Shown: positions 46,619 to 57,554, counted from the first letter of the stretch. The stretch: 64,000 bases of DNA from Rhodoplanes tepidamans (GCF_030813915.1 NZ_JAUSUJ010000009.1:162679-226678), one strand, 5' to 3'. Made by a program: numbers and translations. Notes: generated by a model from the sequence alone, not told the origin.

Positions 46619-48112
46619 ATGGCTGAGGGATTTCGGATCAGGTTCGGGACGTTCGCGCCGCCGACCAAGGGCGTTCTGGTCGTGTTCTGCGACGACGGGC
46701 TTCGGATGGGTCCGCAGACCCGGGCGATTCTCGGCAAGACGGCCGCCCTGGTGACCCGGGCGGCGGCCGCCGACACGTTCAAGGGCAAGCTCGGCTCGGC
46801 CCTCGACATCGTCGCCCCGGCGGACCTGGCCGTCGACCGGCTGGTGGTGGTCGGGCTCGGCAAGCCGAAGGACTGGACGCCGAACGACTCGGTCAAGCTC
46901 GGCGGCGCCGCCATGGGCAAGGCGGGGTCGGCCGCCGAGGTGACCATGGTGGCCGAGCTGCCGACCGGCGCCATGGACGCCGAGCTCGCCGCGGATCTCG
47001 TCCTGGGTGCGCGGCTGCGCGCCTACACGTTCGATCGCTACAAGACCAGGAAGAAGGACGACGAGGAGCCGAAGCGCGCCGTCACCCTGACGGTGGCGGT
47101 GAAGGACCCGGCGGCGGCGCGGCGGGTCGGGGCCGAGCGGGAGGCGGTGGCGGACGGCGTCGTGCTCGCCCGCGACCTCGTCAACGAGCCGCCCAACGTG
47201 CTGTTTCCGGCCGCCTTCGCGGAGCGCGCCGCGGAGCTGCGCAAGCTCCGGGTGGGGGTCGAGATCCTCGACGACCGCGCGATGACGCGGCTCGGCATGA
47301 ACGCCCTGCTCGGGGTCGGGCAGGGCTCGGCGCACGAGAGCCGGGTGGTGATCATGCGCTGGAACGGCGGCAAGGCGACCGACAAGCCGATCGCCTTCGT
47401 CGGCAAGGGCGTCTGCTTCGACACCGGCGGCATCTCGATCAAGCCGGCGGCCGGCATGGAGGACATGAAGGGCGACATGGCCGGCGCCGCCTGCGTGGTC
47501 GGGCTGATGCATGCGCTCGCCGCCCGCAAGGCCAAGGTGAACGCCATCGGCGCCATCGGGCTCGTCGAGAACATGCCGGACGGCGCCGCCCAGCGGCCGG
47601 GCGACATCGTCACCACCATGTCGGGCCAGACGGTGGAGATCATCAACACCGACGCCGAGGGCCGGCTGGTGCTCGCCGACGTGCTCCACCACGTCGTCAC
47701 CAAGTACAAGCCGCAGGCCATGATCGACCTCGCGACGCTCACCGGCGCCATCATGGTGGCGCTCGGCCAGGAGCACGCCGGGCTCTTCACGAACGACGAC
47801 AAGCTCGCGGAAAACCTGGTGAAAGCCGGTCAGGCCACGGCCGAGCGGGTGTGGCGCATGCCGCTCGCGCCGGAATACGACAAGCTGATCGATTCGAAGT
47901 TCGCCGACATGAAGAACACCGGCGGGCGCTTCGGCGGGGCGGTCACGGCGGCCCAGTTCCTGCAGCGCTTCGTCGGCAAGACCCCGTGGGCGCATCTCGA
48001 CATCGCCGGCACGGCGCTCGGCTCGCCGCAGACCGACACCAACAAGAGCTGGAGCTCCGGCTGGGGCGTCCGCCTGCTCGACCGCTTCGTGGCGGACGTC
48101 TACGAGCCGTGA
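46619..48112 (+). CDS. pepA: Leucyl aminopeptidase (cytosol aminopeptidase, M17)
   Basis: This 497-residue hexameric metallo-exopeptidase frees N-terminal residues. The C-terminal catalytic domain holds the two-metal site: the Lys in [15 protein letters not shown], the Asp in MKGDMAGAA, and the [12 protein letters not shown] signature with Asp and Glu ligands. The ATG at 46619 starts [10 protein letters not shown]. In other bacteria PepA also binds DNA. Its 3' end overlaps the convergent toxin gene by 13 bp. Confidence 0.96.
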   Translation: MAEGFRIRFGTFAPPTKGVLVVFCDDGLRMGPQTRAILGKTAALVTRAAAADTFKGKLGSALDIVAPADLAVDRLVVVGLGKPKDWTPNDSVKLGGAAMGKAGSAAEVTMVAELPTGAMDAELAADLVLGARLRAYTFDRYKTRKKDDEEPKRAVTLTVAVKDPAAARRVGAEREAVADGVVLARDLVNEPPNVLFPAAFAERAAELRKLRVGVEILDDRAMTRLGMNALLGVGQGSAHESRVVIMRWNGGKATDKPIAFVGKGVCFDTGGISIKPAAGMEDMKGDMAGAACVVGLMHALAARKAKVNAIGAIGLVENMPDGAAQRPGDIVTTMSGQTVEIINTDAEGRLVLADVLHHVVTKYKPQAMIDLATLTGAIMVALGQEHAGLFTNDDKLAENLVKAGQATAERVWRMPLAPEYDKLIDSKFADMKNTGGRFGGAVTAAQFLQRFVGKTPWAHLDIAGTALGSPQTDTNKSWSSGWGVRLLDRFVADVYEP

Positions 48113-48561
48113 GGGCCCGAGCCGGAGGCCGGGGCCGGCGGCCCCGGCTCAGCCCCGAACGGATCGATCACCCGGGCTCCGAGACCCGCGACGTCGGCGA
48201 CGTTGCGGGTCACCAGGGTCATGTCGTGCACCAGCGCGGTGGCCGCCATCAGCCCGTCTGCCACCGGGACGGACCGGATCGCCGCGAGCCGCCCCCAGGC
48301 GTCGGCAACGGCCCTGTCTATCGGCAGAATCCGGCTTCCGAAGGTGTCCTCCAGGGTGGCGAGCCAGCGCTCGAAGACGGCCGCGCGGGCCGGGTCGGCG
48401 CGCCGGGCCTTCTCGATTCCGCGGCGAATCTCGCCGAGCACCAGGACGCTCAGATGGAGCGTCGTGCCGTCCACGCCGGCGTACCAACGGGCGACGGCGG
48501 CGGCGCAGCGCTCGCCCTTGCGGAGTTCCGAGATCACGTTGGTGTCGATCAGCAGCCTCAC
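48100..48561 (-). CDS. Type II toxin VapC (FitB-like PIN-domain RNase)
   Basis: This 153-residue PIN-domain nuclease has the acidic triad Asp6 ([10 protein letters not shown]), Glu44 (VLGEIRRG) and Asp102 ([11 protein letters not shown]), with TRNVAD near the end completing the metal site. Such toxins cleave tRNA or other RNA when the antitoxin is lost. The ATG overlaps the antitoxin stop (ATGA). The last 20 residues are Gly/Pro-rich and lie over the pepA 3' end. Confidence 0.9.
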   Translation of the reverse strand: MRLLIDTNVISELRKGERCAAAVARWYAGVDGTTLHLSVLVLGEIRRGIEKARRADPARAAVFERWLATLEDTFGSRILPIDRAVADAWGRLAAIRSVPVADGLMAATALVHDMTLVTRNVADVAGLGARVIDPFGAEPGPPAPASGSGPHGS

Positions 48562-48866
48562 AGCTCGACGTCCCGGCCCGTCTCGCGCGGGCGCTCGGGC
48601 TCGAGGTCGAGATCTGCCGGAGCGGCCGCCAGCACGGCCTTGAGGACGTCTCCTCGACGATCGCCGAACTCCTGCTCCAGCAAGGCTCTGGTCGCGGTCG
48701 CTCGGGTCGGATCGGAGAGGGCGCGGGCGACGCTGCGCAGCAGCCCGGCGTCGTCCTTGCGGATCTGCAGCTCCAGCCGCACCAGGCCCTTCCGGGTCTG
48801 GCGGTGCCGATAGGCGGTGAGCGCCTTCGTGTGCGCCGAGGTCGTGCGCGGTTCCTTGCGGCTCAT
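48558..48866 (-). CDS. Antitoxin partner of VapC
   Basis: This 102-residue, strongly charged protein (SRKEPRTTSAHTKALTAYRHRQTRKGLVRLELQIRKDD, spanning about 2-40) is the cognate antitoxin by position and overlap. The middle RLELQIRKDDAGLLRSVARAL could form a ribbon-helix-helix DNA-binding unit. The acidic C-terminus ([18 protein letters not shown]) is the likely toxin-neutralising part. The ATG at 48866 lies inside an operator-like repeat, consistent with autorepression. Confidence 0.78.
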   Translation of the reverse strand: MSRKEPRTTSAHTKALTAYRHRQTRKGLVRLELQIRKDDAGLLRSVARALSDPTRATATRALLEQEFGDRRGDVLKAVLAAAPADLDLEPERPRETGRDVEL

Positions 48867-48867
48867 A

Positions 48868-48894
48868 TCCGGAATATATCCGGAAATCATCCGG
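48868..48894. promoter_or_regulatory. Operator-like triple TCCGG repeat of the toxin-antitoxin operon
   Basis: TCCGG occurs at 48868, 48879 and 48890, exactly 11 bp apart. This creates two overlapping inverted repeats CCGGA-N5-TCCGG (48869-48883 and 48880-48894). One-turn spacing on the same DNA face, right at the antitoxin start, is the usual look of an autoregulatory operator. Confidence 0.65.
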
Positions 48895-48932
48895 GCTTGC
48901 AAACCGGCGTTCCCGCGGTCTTTCATCACGCC

Positions 48933-49385
48933 ATGACCGAACTCCTCTTCTACCATCTGCAGCGGCGGGCGCCGGAATCGGTGCTGCCGGCGCTGCTGGA
49001 GAAGTCGCTGGAGCGCGGCTGGCGGGCGGTCGTGCAGGCGTCGTCCGACGAGCGGGTCGACGCGCTCGACGCCCATCTGTGGACCTACCGGGACGAGTCC
49101 TTCCTGCCGCACGGCACCGACCGCGACGGGCTCGCGGCCGAGCACCCGGTGGTGCTCACGGTCCGCGACCACAACCCCAACGGGGCCGCGGTGCGGTTCC
49201 TGATCGACCGCGCTCCGGTGCCGGCCGACGCCGCCTCCTACGCCCGCATCGTCGTGATGTTCGACGGCGAGGACGACGAAGCGCTCGCCGGGGCGCGCCT
49301 TCTCTGGCGTGAGAAAAAAGCCGAAGGATTCGACGTAACCTACTGGCAATGCGACGACAGAGGGCGCTGGCAGAAGCGCGGCTGA
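48933..49385 (+). CDS. holC: DNA polymerase III subunit chi
   Basis: This 150-residue clamp-loader accessory protein links the replisome to SSB. It begins MTELLFYHLQRRAPESVLPALLEK, has HLWTYRDESFLPHG near 50-63 and the end GFDVTYWQCDDRGRWQKRG, all typical of alphaproteobacterial HolC. It normally follows pepA directly. Here a toxin-antitoxin pair on the other strand separates them. Confidence 0.92.
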   Translation: MTELLFYHLQRRAPESVLPALLEKSLERGWRAVVQASSDERVDALDAHLWTYRDESFLPHGTDRDGLAAEHPVVLTVRDHNPNGAAVRFLIDRAPVPADAASYARIVVMFDGEDDEALAGARLLWREKKAEGFDVTYWQCDDRGRWQKRG

Positions 49386-49621
49386 GGGCTCGCGCACGAC
49401 GTGCGGCGGGGGCGGGGCACAGCGCATGCGGCGTCGTCCCGCCATCATGCCGACGCAAAAGCCCGCTTGAACTCATGGCGTTTCCGGTCGAAACAGCCGG
49501 CGGTTCCGCCGGCCGCGGAGCGCCCGGCCGGCCGCAGGGCCGCAGCGATCCGCGACGGCGTCGATCCGCGAGGATCGCGAGACCGGGGATCGCGAGGGAT
49601 ATTGTCGGGGAAGGGGCCCCC

Positions 49622-50176
49622 ATGCGTCACACACGTTTCGTTCAGCCGACCTCCACGGTTTCCGGTGCCGCTCCGCGCCGAGCGCCCGGCATGCGAGCCG
49701 TCGCCGTCGCGGTCGCGTCGGCGGCCGTTCTCGCCGGATGCTCCAACATGCCCGAGGTGGGCGACGTGAAGCTGCTGCCGTCCGCCAGCGCCTTCGTCCC
49801 GGCGCCGACCGGCGAGTTCGCCAAGACGTCGGTCAACACCAACCGGCCGGTGGCGCCGGGCGACCTGGTCGATGGCCAGGGGGCCTGCGCCGGGGCGGCC
49901 GCGGCGGCGGAGCCGGGCGGCGTCGACCGCCCGCTGCGCGGCGTCGGCCTCGACATGACCGAATGCGAGGTGGTGACCGTGATCGGGCCGGCCAACTCCA
50001 CCGAGATCGGCGCCAACGAGCGTGGCGACCGCACCGTGGTGATGACCTACGCCAGTGCCGAGCGGTCCGGCATCTACCGGTTCACCAACGGCCGGCTGAC
50101 CTCGATCGAGCGCGGGCCCGAGCCGCCCCCGCCCGAGCGGCCCGCCCGCGGCAAGCCGCGGCGGCCGTCGAGCTGA
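49622..50176 (+). CDS. Conserved outer-membrane lipoprotein of unknown function
   Basis: This 184-residue protein has a lipobox LAGC at about 37-40, after the hydrophobic run RAVAVAVASAAV, so it is lipidated at Cys40. The domain at about 85-165 contains LDMTECEVVTVIGPANSTEIGANERGDR-type text, then YASAERSGIYRFTNGRLTSI, which resembles small BamE/SmpA-like folds, but membership is not shown. The C-terminus is Pro/Arg-rich. A purine-rich GGGGAAGGGG precedes the ATG at 49622. An ATG at 49691 would place the signal peptide at the very N-terminus. Confidence 0.7.
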   Translation: MRHTRFVQPTSTVSGAAPRRAPGMRAVAVAVASAAVLAGCSNMPEVGDVKLLPSASAFVPAPTGEFAKTSVNTNRPVAPGDLVDGQGACAGAAAAAEPGGVDRPLRGVGLDMTECEVVTVIGPANSTEIGANERGDRTVVMTYASAERSGIYRFTNGRLTSIERGPEPPPPERPARGKPRRPSS

Positions 50177-50326
50177 CCCGACGGCGGATCCCGAAGGGGC
50201 GCGTCGGCGGCCGTCCGACCCGACAACCGCCCCGGTCGACAACCCGTGGCCACCCGGCGCGTTGACGTCCCGGCGCGCCGATGCCGCGCGCCGGCCTGCC
50301 CGTGTTCCTCCCAGCCGGATCCGCCC

Positions 50327-52030
50327 ATGACCGCGTTTTCTCCGGACCGTCCGTTCCCGCTCGGCCGCCGGGCCACCGGCCTCGCCCTGGCCCTGCTGCT
50401 GGCCGCCGCGACGGCCGCGCCGCTTCCGTTCGCCCCGGCCGCGCTCGCCCAGCCGGCTCCTGCCCAGCCGGCCGCCCCTGCGGAGGCGCGGCCGAACGAC
50501 CCGGCCGGGACCCGCGAGGCGCCGCCGCCGGAGAGCCGTGCCGCGGAGCCGGCCCGCGAGCGGCCCGACGGCCGCCCCGACAGCCGGCCCGATCATCGCC
50601 CCGAGCGTGACGCCAAGGACCGCCGGCTGCCGGCCGATTCGGTCACCGAGCACGTGCTGGAGGCCGGCCGCCGGACGCTGCGCTTCACCGCGACGGCCGG
50701 CTCCATCCCGCTGTTCGAGGGCGAGGGCGGGCCGCTGCGCGCCGAGGTCGCCTACATCGCGTTCACGCTGCCGAAGCCGGCCGGCGCCGACGCGCCGCCG
50801 CGTCCCGTCACCTTCCTGTTCAACGGCGGCCCGGGCGCCGCCTCGGCCTATCTGAACATCGGGGCGATCGGTCCGTGGCGGCTGCCGCTCGACGGCGCCA
50901 CCGCCTCGACCCCGCCGGTGCTCGTCCCCAATGCCGAGACCTGGCTCGACTTCACCGATCTCGTCTTCGTCGACCCGCCCGGCACCGGCCACAGCCGGAT
51001 CGTCGGCGGCGACGCGGCGCGGCGGCACTTCTGGTCGGTCGACGGCGACGCCGAGGCGCTCGCCGTGATGCTGCGCAAGTGGATCGTGCAGAACGGCCGG
51101 CAGGCCGCTCCGAAGATCCTGGTCGGCGAGAGCTACGGCGGCTTCCGGGTGCCGAAGCTCGCCCGCGAGCTGGCCACCGGCCAGGGCGTCGGGGTGCGCG
51201 GCCTCGTGCTCGTCTCGCCGGTGCTCGACTTCACGCTGCTCGGCCAGCGCCGGCATCTGCCGCAGTCCTGGGTGGCGCATCTGCCGTCGATGGCGGCGGC
51301 CGCGATGGAGCGCCGCGGCGCCTATTCGCCGGTGGCGCTCGCCGAGGCCGAGCGCTATGCCGCGACCGACTATCTCGCCGACCTGATGCGCGGCGTGCGC
51401 GACAAGGAGGCGGTGGACCGCATGGCGCCGCGGGTCGCCGCGCTCACCGGCCTCGACCCGGCGCTGGTGCGCCGGCTCGCCGGCCGCATCGACACGCGGA
51501 CCTTCCAGCGCGAGCTCCACCGCGACCGCGGCCTGATCGGCAGCGCCTACGACGCGACCGTGACGGCCTTCGACCCGACTCCCTCGGCGGCGCAGTCGCA
51601 CCTGCCGGACCCGGTGCTCGACGCCACCAAGGCGCCGCTCACCGCGGCGATGACCGGGCTCTACCGCGATCGGCTGAACTGGCGGGCCGACGAGCCGTAC
51701 CGGCTGCTCAACGGCGAGACGAGCAGCCAGTGGAACTGGGGCCGAGGCCGCGCCGCCCCGCAGGTGGTCGACGAACTGCGCACCATCCTGGCCGGCGACC
51801 GCGACGCCCGCATCCTGGTGGTGCACGGCGCGACCGACCTGGTGACCCCGTACTTCGCCAGCCGGATGATCCTCGACCAGCTCCCGGTCTACGGCTCGGC
51901 CGACCGCCTGCGGCTCGAGGTCTATCGCGGCGGCCACATGTTCTACTCGGTCGACGACTCCCGTCGGGCGCTGCGCCGCGACGCCGAGGCGTTCGTCCGC
52001 GCCGCCGTGAAGGGGGCGGACCGGGAGTAG
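50327..52030 (+). CDS. Exported serine carboxypeptidase-like protein (peptidase S10)
   Basis: This 567-residue alpha/beta hydrolase has a signal peptide (about 1-41, ending AALAQ), then a Pro/Arg/Asp-rich linker to about residue 100. The catalytic Ser is in VGESYGGFR near 267, the oxyanion region in FNGGPGAAS near 165-173, the Asp in VHGATDLVTPY near 507 and the His in GGHMFY near 541. These match the S10 family. Periplasmic hydrolysis of peptides or esters is likely. Confidence 0.9.
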   Translation: MTAFSPDRPFPLGRRATGLALALLLAAATAAPLPFAPAALAQPAPAQPAAPAEARPNDPAGTREAPPPESRAAEPARERPDGRPDSRPDHRPERDAKDRRLPADSVTEHVLEAGRRTLRFTATAGSIPLFEGEGGPLRAEVAYIAFTLPKPAGADAPPRPVTFLFNGGPGAASAYLNIGAIGPWRLPLDGATASTPPVLVPNAETWLDFTDLVFVDPPGTGHSRIVGGDAARRHFWSVDGDAEALAVMLRKWIVQNGRQAAPKILVGESYGGFRVPKLARELATGQGVGVRGLVLVSPVLDFTLLGQRRHLPQSWVAHLPSMAAAAMERRGAYSPVALAEAERYAATDYLADLMRGVRDKEAVDRMAPRVAALTGLDPALVRRLAGRIDTRTFQRELHRDRGLIGSAYDATVTAFDPTPSAAQSHLPDPVLDATKAPLTAAMTGLYRDRLNWRADEPYRLLNGETSSQWNWGRGRAAPQVVDELRTILAGDRDARILVVHGATDLVTPYFASRMILDQLPVYGSADRLRLEVYRGGHMFYSVDDSRRALRRDAEAFVRAAVKGADRE

Positions 52031-52045
52031 AGCGGTTTTCCCTGA

Positions 52046-53794
<1,749 letters not shown>

Positions 53795-53817
53795 CACCGA
53801 CGCGCGATCGGATCGAC

Positions 53818-53925
53818 TTACCCCTCATGGTGAGGAGCGGCCGCAGGCCGCGTCTCGAACCATGGGGCCGCCCCCGCCCTTCGAGACGCGCCCTTCGGGC
53901 GCTCCTCAGGGAGAGGGCGGAGAGA
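53818..53925. repeat. Rhizobiales-type palindromic intergenic element
   Basis: Nested inverted repeats with the familiar CCTCATGGTGAGGAGCG beginning and CGCTCCTCAGGGAGAGG end. Inner arms CGTCTCGAA (53851-53859) and TTCGAGACG (53880-53888) are perfect complements. Elements of this shape are scattered between genes in Bradyrhizobium and its relatives. Confidence 0.75.
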
Positions 53926-54158
53926 GGTCGGTTCAAGCGCGCAGCGGTGTGAGGTGCACAAGCGATTGCGTACCCCGGGGGGGGGGGGCGAAACGGACTT
54001 CCCGGTTCTCGGCCGCGTGCCCCGGACGAGATGCGTCGGCCGCGACCGAGACACGAGGTCTTCCGGGGCCGTGTGGTCGACCCGATGATGTCCTGGGTCT
54101 CTGCCCATCCGGGATGACCGGAGGACTCCGCATTTACGGACCGGACGCGCTCGCATTA

Positions 54159-54176
54159 CTGTCATCCAACTGTCAT
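54159..54176 (+). promoter_or_regulatory. Pho box upstream of ppk2
   Basis: CTGTCATCCAACTGTCAT is two perfect copies of CTGTCAT separated by four bases, the alphaproteobacterial PhoB-binding consensus. A weaker third half-site follows near 54187-54198. The box lies 67 bases before the ppk2 ATG, so phosphate limitation probably controls the gene. Confidence 0.8.
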
Positions 54177-54242
54177 GCGACCACCTGACTGTCCTGTCCG
54201 GACGATTCCGTCCGCATCGAGAAGACTTCACCGGAGCGACAG

Positions 54243-55178
54243 ATGGACGACCGCAAGCCGGGCGACGGCAAGCCGGAGAATGGCGGGCTGGACTGGCTCG
54301 ACGCCGAGCTCGCCGACACGCTCGACGAGGACTACGAGCTGGAGCTCTCCGAGCCGGCCCTCGCCGAGGAGATCCGCAAGATCTACAAGCGGACCCATCC
54401 GCCCTCGATCGACCGCCGCGACTATCTGCGCCATCTGATCAGGCTGCAGGTCGAGCTGATCAAGCTGCAGGACTGGGTGCAGCACAGCAAGACGAAGATC
54501 GTGGTGATCTTCGAGGGGCGCGACGCCGCCGGCAAGGGCGGGGTGATCAAGCGCATCACCCAGCGGCTCAATCCGCGCATCGCCCGGGTCGTCGCGCTGC
54601 CGGCCCCGACCGAGCGCGAGCGGACCCAGTGGTACTTCCAGCGCTACGTGCCGCACCTGCCGGCCGGCGGCGAGATCGTGCTGTTCGATCGCTCCTGGTA
54701 CAACCGCGCCGGCGTCGAGCGGGTGATGGGCTTCGCCACGGAGGACGAGGTCGAGCAGTTCTTCCGTGACGTGCCCGAGTTCGAGCGCATGCTGGTGCGC
54801 TCCGGCATCGTCGTGCTGAAGTACTGGTTCTCGATCACCGACGAGGAGCAGCAGATGCGCTTCCTCATGCGCATCCACGACCCGATGAAGCAGTGGAAGC
54901 TGAGCCCGATGGATCTGCAGTCGCGGGTGCGCTGGGAGGACTATACCCGCGCCAAGGAGGACATGCTGATCCGCACCAACATCCGCGAGGCGCCGTGGTT
55001 CATCGTCGAGGGGAACGACAAGAAGCGGGCGCGGCTGAACTGCATCGACCACCTCCTGCACCAGATCCCCTACGCGCCGGTGCCGCACGAGCCGATCGCG
55101 CTGCCCGACCGGGTGTTCAACCCGAACTACGAGCGCCGCACCCTGCCGACCGAGCTCTACGTTCCGCAGAAATACTGA
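54243..55178 (+). CDS. ppk2: Polyphosphate kinase 2
   Basis: This 311-residue P-loop enzyme transfers phosphate between polyphosphate and nucleoside di- or monophosphates. Walker A GRDAAGKGG is at 92-100, Walker B LFDRSWYNRAGVE at 147-159, and the lid Arg/Lys set includes RTQWYFQRYVPHLP. One PPK2 domain is present, of the short class I type that favours nucleotide synthesis from polyphosphate. The N-terminal 40 residues are acidic and variable. The Pho box upstream links it to phosphate status. Confidence 0.95.
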   Translation: MDDRKPGDGKPENGGLDWLDAELADTLDEDYELELSEPALAEEIRKIYKRTHPPSIDRRDYLRHLIRLQVELIKLQDWVQHSKTKIVVIFEGRDAAGKGGVIKRITQRLNPRIARVVALPAPTERERTQWYFQRYVPHLPAGGEIVLFDRSWYNRAGVERVMGFATEDEVEQFFRDVPEFERMLVRSGIVVLKYWFSITDEEQQMRFLMRIHDPMKQWKLSPMDLQSRVRWEDYTRAKEDMLIRTNIREAPWFIVEGNDKKRARLNCIDHLLHQIPYAPVPHEPIALPDRVFNPNYERRTLPTELYVPQKY

Positions 55179-55231
55179 TCGGGGCGCGGCGGGCGCGCGC
55201 GCCGAGGACCAAGGGCCGCTGGTGCGGACTC

Positions 55232-55351
55232 GTCATGCCCGGCACTCGGGTCCGGCCTTCGGCCGGCCCGAGCATGCCTCGTCCGGGCATCCACGTCTCG
55301 AGAGCCGTTCGACGGCAAGGCGTGGATGGCCGGGACGAGCCCGGCCATGAC
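55232..55351. repeat. Palindromic intergenic element after ppk2
   Basis: It begins GTCATGCCCGGC and ends GCCCGGCCATGAC, with inner GGCATCCACG / CGTGGATGGCC arms, the form frequent in Rhizobiales genomes. It lies between convergent ppk2 and cupin genes and may serve as a terminator for both. Confidence 0.75.
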
Positions 55352-55386
55352 GGACGGAGCGGGTCGGAAATGGCCGACCGCCGCGC

Positions 55387-55752
55387 TCACTCCGCCCGGG
55401 CGAGGATGAAGATGTAGCGCAGCCGGCCGGTGCCGGTGTTGATCACGTCGTGCTCGGAATGCGCCGGCGCATAGGTGACGACGCCGGGGCGCAGGGCGAT
55501 CGGCGGATGGTCGGCGAAGCGCAGCTCGCCTTCGCCTTCGAGCGGCACCAGCATCTCCTCGTTGACGCCGCTGTTGTGCACCCCGATCGACTTGCCCGGC
55601 GCCAGCGTGACGAGGCCGGAGCGCAGCGACCGGGTCTCCGGCGGTCCCTGCAGCAGCAGCATGTAGGGCCGGTCGCCCGGCTCCAGCGCCACCGACTTGA
55701 TGGTCGGGGTGATCTCGACGTCCGGCGGCGCGCCGGGAGAGCTGTCGGTCAT
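55387..55752 (-). CDS. Cupin-domain protein
   Basis: This 121-residue single-domain cupin fits the two motif pattern loosely: GVHNSGVNEEMLVPLEGEGEL (positions about 59-79) carries His and Glu candidates for metal binding, and APAHSEHDVINTG near 98-110 carries the second His. Role unknown: it may bind a small molecule or catalyse an isomerisation. The ATG at 55752 starts MTDSSPGAPP. Convergent with ppk2, divergent from the metal importer. Confidence 0.8.
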   Translation of the reverse strand: MTDSSPGAPPDVEITPTIKSVALEPGDRPYMLLLQGPPETRSLRSGLVTLAPGKSIGVHNSGVNEEMLVPLEGEGELRFADHPPIALRPGVVTYAPAHSEHDVINTGTGRLRYIFILARAE

Positions 55753-56022
55753 CGGTATCGTCTTCTTCGTGATCGCCGGCAGGGAGCCCGCGACCGGAGG
55801 GCCGCACCGGCGCCGGAGGCGGCGACGCGCGGACGCATGGCCGGGATCCGGCCGGGCCGGCCGGGCTGGATCCGGCGCGGAGCATATGATAATTCGTCGA
55901 AATGGTAATACCGGTTCCTGCGTATGCGGGAGCCGCCGTTCGGTGCCGTCCGGCGCATCCGCTGGATGCGCCTTCACGCCCCGCGCACGTCCCGGCGTGC
56001 GCCATGACGACCCGTGTCCGCG
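55753..56022. promoter_or_regulatory. Divergent region cupin / metal importer
   Basis: A 270-bp gap with an A+T-rich core (55881-55915). A small dyad GGTAATACC (55904-55912) inside GAAATGGTAATACC is faintly like a Zur box but lacks the full ATATRATAT-type centre. Assignment as a zinc-responsive operator is tentative. Confidence 0.35.
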
Positions 56023-56745
56023 ATGTTCGTTCCTCCCGTCGCCGGAGCGTGTGCCGAGCTGTCCGGCGAGTCCGCCGCGCCGGCGCTGGCGGACTGGTGC
56101 GCCGGCCTGCGCGGCGCGGCGCTGACGATCGACGGCCTGTCGTGCCGGTTCGGCGGGCTCGTCGCGGTCGACGACGTCGGCCTGCAGGTGGAGGCCGGCG
56201 AGCACGTCGCCCTCGTCGGCACCAACGGGTCGGGCAAGTCGACGCTGCTGCGCGCCGTCCTCGGGCTGCAGGGCCGCAGCCGCGGCCGCATCGTGCTCGA
56301 CGGCACCGACGCGCGCAGCCCCGGCGAGTGGGACGCGCGGCGCCGGCTGGCGCCGTGGATCCCGCAGCGGCAGGCGACCGGCCGGTTTCCGCTGACCGTC
56401 GACGAGCTGCTCGACAGCAGCGGGCACCGCGCCGCGGCGGTCGGCGTGGCCACCCGGCTCGGCGTCGCCGCGCTCGCCCGCCAGCCGCTGCACACGCTCT
56501 CGGGCGGCCAGCTGCAGCGCTGCTTCATCGCCCGCGCCTTCGGGGCGATGGCGAACGGCGGCCGCCTGCTGCTCGCCGACGAGCCGACCGCGGCGCTCGA
56601 CTTCGACGGGCGCGACACCGTCGCCGGCCTGCTGCGGGCCCTGCCGGCGAGCGTCCTGGTGGCGACCCACGACCGGGCGGTCGCGGCACGCTGCGACCGC
56701 GTGCTGGAGATGGCGAACGGCCGCGTCCGCGAGGTCCGGATGTGA
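56023..56745 (+). CDS. Zinc/manganese-type ABC transporter ATP-binding protein
   Basis: This 240-residue ATPase drives metal import. Walker A GTNGSGKST near 67-75, Q-loop in WIPQRQATGRFPLTV, signature LSGGQLQRC near 155-163, Walker B LLLADEPTAALD near 180-191 and the switch His in ATHDRAV. The WIPQR-x-FPLTV Q-loop is of the ZnuC/MntB type. The ATG at 56023 is preferred to a GTG at 56014. Its stop overlaps the permease start (GTGA). Confidence 0.9.
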   Translation: MFVPPVAGACAELSGESAAPALADWCAGLRGAALTIDGLSCRFGGLVAVDDVGLQVEAGEHVALVGTNGSGKSTLLRAVLGLQGRSRGRIVLDGTDARSPGEWDARRRLAPWIPQRQATGRFPLTVDELLDSSGHRAAAVGVATRLGVAALARQPLHTLSGGQLQRCFIARAFGAMANGGRLLLADEPTAALDFDGRDTVAGLLRALPASVLVATHDRAVAARCDRVLEMANGRVREVRM

Positions 56746-57554
56746 GCGCGGACACGCTGGCGGCGGTGCTCGGCCTCGCCGTCGTCCACCGGGCGATCGC
56801 GGCGCTCCTGATCACCGGCGTCGCGATGCCGGTCGTCGGCGTCTTCATCATCGGCCTCGACGTCGTCACCATGCGGTTCGCGATGATGCACGTGGCGCTG
56901 CTCGGCGTCGCCGTCGGGCTGATGACGGGCTTCGACCCGACCGCCTGCGCCGTGCTGCTGTGCGCCGCGGCCGGCGCGTCGCTCGCGCCGTTCGCCGGAC
57001 GGCGCGACGGGCTCTCCGGCCCGATGGTCATGCTGATGACGATGGCGATCGCCGCCGCGCTGCTGGTGCTGTCGATCTCCGGCGTCAACGCCGCCGGCGC
57101 GTTCGAGCTGCTGTGGGGATCGCTGCTCGCCGTCGGGATGCGCGAGCTGGTGCTGGTGGCGGTGCTCGCCGTCGCCGTGCTGGCGATCTATCTGGGCTTC
57201 CGCCGGCCGCTCGCCCTGCTGCTGTTCGACATCGAGCTGGCGCGCTGCTCCGGTGTCCGGGTCGAGGCGCTCGCCACGCTGCTGCTGGTCACCGTGGCGG
57301 TCGCGGTCGCCGCCGCGCTGCCGCTGACCGGCGCGCTGCTCGTCGACGCCGTGACGCTGCTGCCGGCGCTGTCGGCCCGCAACCTGGCGCGCTCCTTCGA
57401 CGGCATGGTCGGCCTGTCGATGGTGTTCGGGCTGGTCGGCAACAGCGTCGGCTTCGTGATCGCCCTCCTGGTCGATCTGCCGCTCGGCCCGATCCTGGTG
57501 CTGACCGCCGGCGCGATCACGCTGCTCACCTTCGTCGTCGGGAGAAAACGATGA
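56742..57554 (+). CDS. Zinc/manganese-type ABC transporter permease
   Basis: This 270-residue protein is an ABC-3 family (ZnuB/MntC) permease with about seven to eight helices. FAMMHVALLGVAVGLMTGFDP near 40-60 matches the family's conserved first cytoplasmic region, and DAVTLLPALSARNLARS near 203-219 matches the late loop. GTG start overlapping the ATPase stop. Its stop overlaps the binding-protein ATG, so the three are translated as a unit. Confidence 0.9.
   Translation: MSADTLAAVLGLAVVHRAIAALLITGVAMPVVGVFIIGLDVVTMRFAMMHVALLGVAVGLMTGFDPTACAVLLCAAAGASLAPFAGRRDGLSGPMVMLMTMAIAAALLVLSISGVNAAGAFELLWGSLLAVGMRELVLVAVLAVAVLAIYLGFRRPLALLLFDIELARCSGVRVEALATLLLVTVAVAVAAALPLTGALLVDAVTLLPALSARNLARSFDGMVGLSMVFGLVGNSVGFVIALLVDLPLGPILVLTAGAITLLTFVVGRKR

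Larger units (their letters stand above)
53795..54242. other. Intergenic region guaB-ppk2 with repeat element and Pho box
   Basis: No gene. It holds a palindromic repeat element (53818-53925), a run of twelve G (53977-53988) and a Pho box (54159-54176) close to ppk2. Confidence 0.7.
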
